A stretch of DNA of 64,000 bases. Source: Chloroflexota bacterium. GTDB taxonomy: Bacteria; Chloroflexota; UBA11872. Position 1 is the stretch's first letter. Each line of letters begins with the position of its first letter. Below the pieces are notes generated by a model that was not told where the DNA came from, ran no database searches, and saw only the letters and a program-made list of their open reading frames with translations. The stretch is taken from assembly GCA_026706485.1 (NCBI GenBank), contig JAPOYR010000011.1, positions 248,001 to 312,000 on the forward strand, read 5' to 3'. Below, piece by piece: positions 63,327 through 64,000 of this stretch. Both the position numbers and the translations under genes were made by a program.

Positions 63327-64000
63327 ATGCGGATCGTCCGATACGCGCACCCTTCCGGCGCTCGCCACGGCTCACTCGACGATGACGGCACCGTCCACGC
63401 GATCGACGGGGACATCTTCGGGGACCACTCGGTTGGCGATCCCGTCGGGTCGGTCGACGACCTCAAGCTGCTGGCGCCCATCGTGCCGGGCAAGGCCATT
63501 GGGGTCGGCCTGAACTACATGGAACACATCATGGAAACCGTCGGTGAGAGCGGCGTGCCCAAGATGCCCATGCTCTTCATCAAGCCGACCACGGCCATCA
63601 GCGGCCCCGGGGACGACATCGTGCTGCCCCGAGGGGACGGCTTCCGCCACGCCATCAACGATCCCGCGCTCCAGGAGGAGCCGTTCGGCGAGGTCCACTA
63701 CGAGGCGGAGCTGGTCGTGGTAATGGGCAAGACCTGCCGCAACGTCGACGTCTCCGAGGCGCTCGACTACGTGCTCGGCTACACCTGCGGTAACGACGTG
63801 AGCGCCCGCAAACTGCAATTCGCGGAAATGGCCATGGGTTGCATCCTGATGGGCAAGGGCCTGGATACCTTTGCGCCGCTGGGTCCCTGCATCGTGACCG
63901 ACATCGATCCCACCAACCTGCGCATCCAGGCGCGCGTCAACGGCGAAACGAAGCAGGACAACAACACGTCCGACATGCTCTTCGACGTCGCGTCGCTCGT
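63327..64000 (+). CDS. fumarylacetoacetate hydrolase-family protein, 3' end cut by window edge
   Basis: Open from ATG 63327 to the right edge, about 224 residues. MRIVRYAHPSGARHG starts the protein. The FAH core follows with GKAIGVGLNYMEHI, MLFIKPTTAISGPGDDIVLP, GEVHYEAELVVVMGK (metal Glu), YTCGNDVSARKLQF and GKGLDTFAPLGPCIV. Family members hydrolyse C-C bonds of acylpyruvates or decarboxylate oxaloacetate-type acids using Mg2+. The exact substrate cannot be given. Confidence 0.92.
   Translation, partial: MRIVRYAHPSGARHGSLDDDGTVHAIDGDIFGDHSVGDPVGSVDDLKLLAPIVPGKAIGVGLNYMEHIMETVGESGVPKMPMLFIKPTTAISGPGDDIVLPRGDGFRHAINDPALQEEPFGEVHYEAELVVVMGKTCRNVDVSEALDYVLGYTCGNDVSARKLQFAEMAMGCILMGKGLDTFAPLGPCIVTDIDPTNLRIQARVNGETKQDNNTSDMLFDVASL

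Overview
This is a GC-rich, densely packed bacterial chromosome segment carrying almost only housekeeping and metabolic genes. Several signs point to the Chloroflexota (this is inference; no taxonomic search was possible). They are a large SRP RNA with an Alu-type domain, a GlmL/MutL-like protein with no mutase beside it, secreted proteins with Pro/Thr linkers or charged valine-rich repeats after the lipobox, and a MurE/FemX pair that fits Orn/Lys-type rather than DAP-type peptidoglycan. I see no prophage, IS transposase, CRISPR array or complete defence system.

Left part, 1-8.4 kb, minus strand: a tightly spaced operon reading rsmI, metG, tatD, polyprenyl diphosphate synthase, menG, femX-like, murE, then a D-2-hydroxyacid dehydrogenase cut by the window edge. 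It joins translation, menaquinone and cell-wall functions. 8.4-12.7 kb holds a tandem pair of secreted glycoside-hydrolase-like proteins whose 5' leaders are also duplicated. 12.8-16.4 kb (plus) has a nitrilase-type amidase with NadE, which look like a split glutamine-dependent NAD synthetase, and then argS. 16.4-19.3 kb (minus) holds a GlmL/MutL-like ASKHA protein and a conserved partner. 19.3-29.9 kb is a mixed region rich in short dispersed repeats: an archaemetzincin-like protein without its active site, a solo DNA adenine methylase, uvrB, a nucleotidyltransferase-fold protein, a regulator/membrane-protein pair, a P-loop kinase, a 2H phosphoesterase and two PLP enzymes.

The centrepiece, 29.9-37.8 kb, is a complete tryptophan operon, trpE-G-D-C-F-(lipoprotein)-B-A. 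It is preceded by a good sigma70 promoter and a full tRNA-Trp-type T-box riboswitch with terminator. A lipoprotein gene of unknown role is inserted between trpF and trpB and is translationally coupled to trpB. Next, on the minus strand, come SRP RNA, dnaX, ybaB, recR and an MBL-fold hydrolase. Then follow threonine aldolase, an alpha/beta hydrolase, a DegT aminotransferase and a ferric-type ABC permease with its binding protein.

The right part, 48.7-64 kb, contains two tRNA-Ser genes (GGA and CGA anticodons), cysK, archaeal-type phosphoglycerate mutase, selA, a sugar isomerase, two GT2 glycosyltransferases, mnmA with a zinc-ribbon protein, an amidohydrolase, a DUF58/transglutaminase-like membrane pair followed by three small envelope proteins, an alpha/beta hydrolase with an Asp nucleophile, and a fumarylacetoacetase-family gene cut by the right edge.

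The most unusual theme is loss of hallmark catalytic residues in otherwise well-conserved proteins. ArgRS has TVGA in place of HIGH. MetRS has PMSQT in place of KMSKS. The archaemetzincin-like protein has lost HExxH but kept its four-cysteine site. The transglutaminase-like protein has Ala in place of the catalytic Cys.
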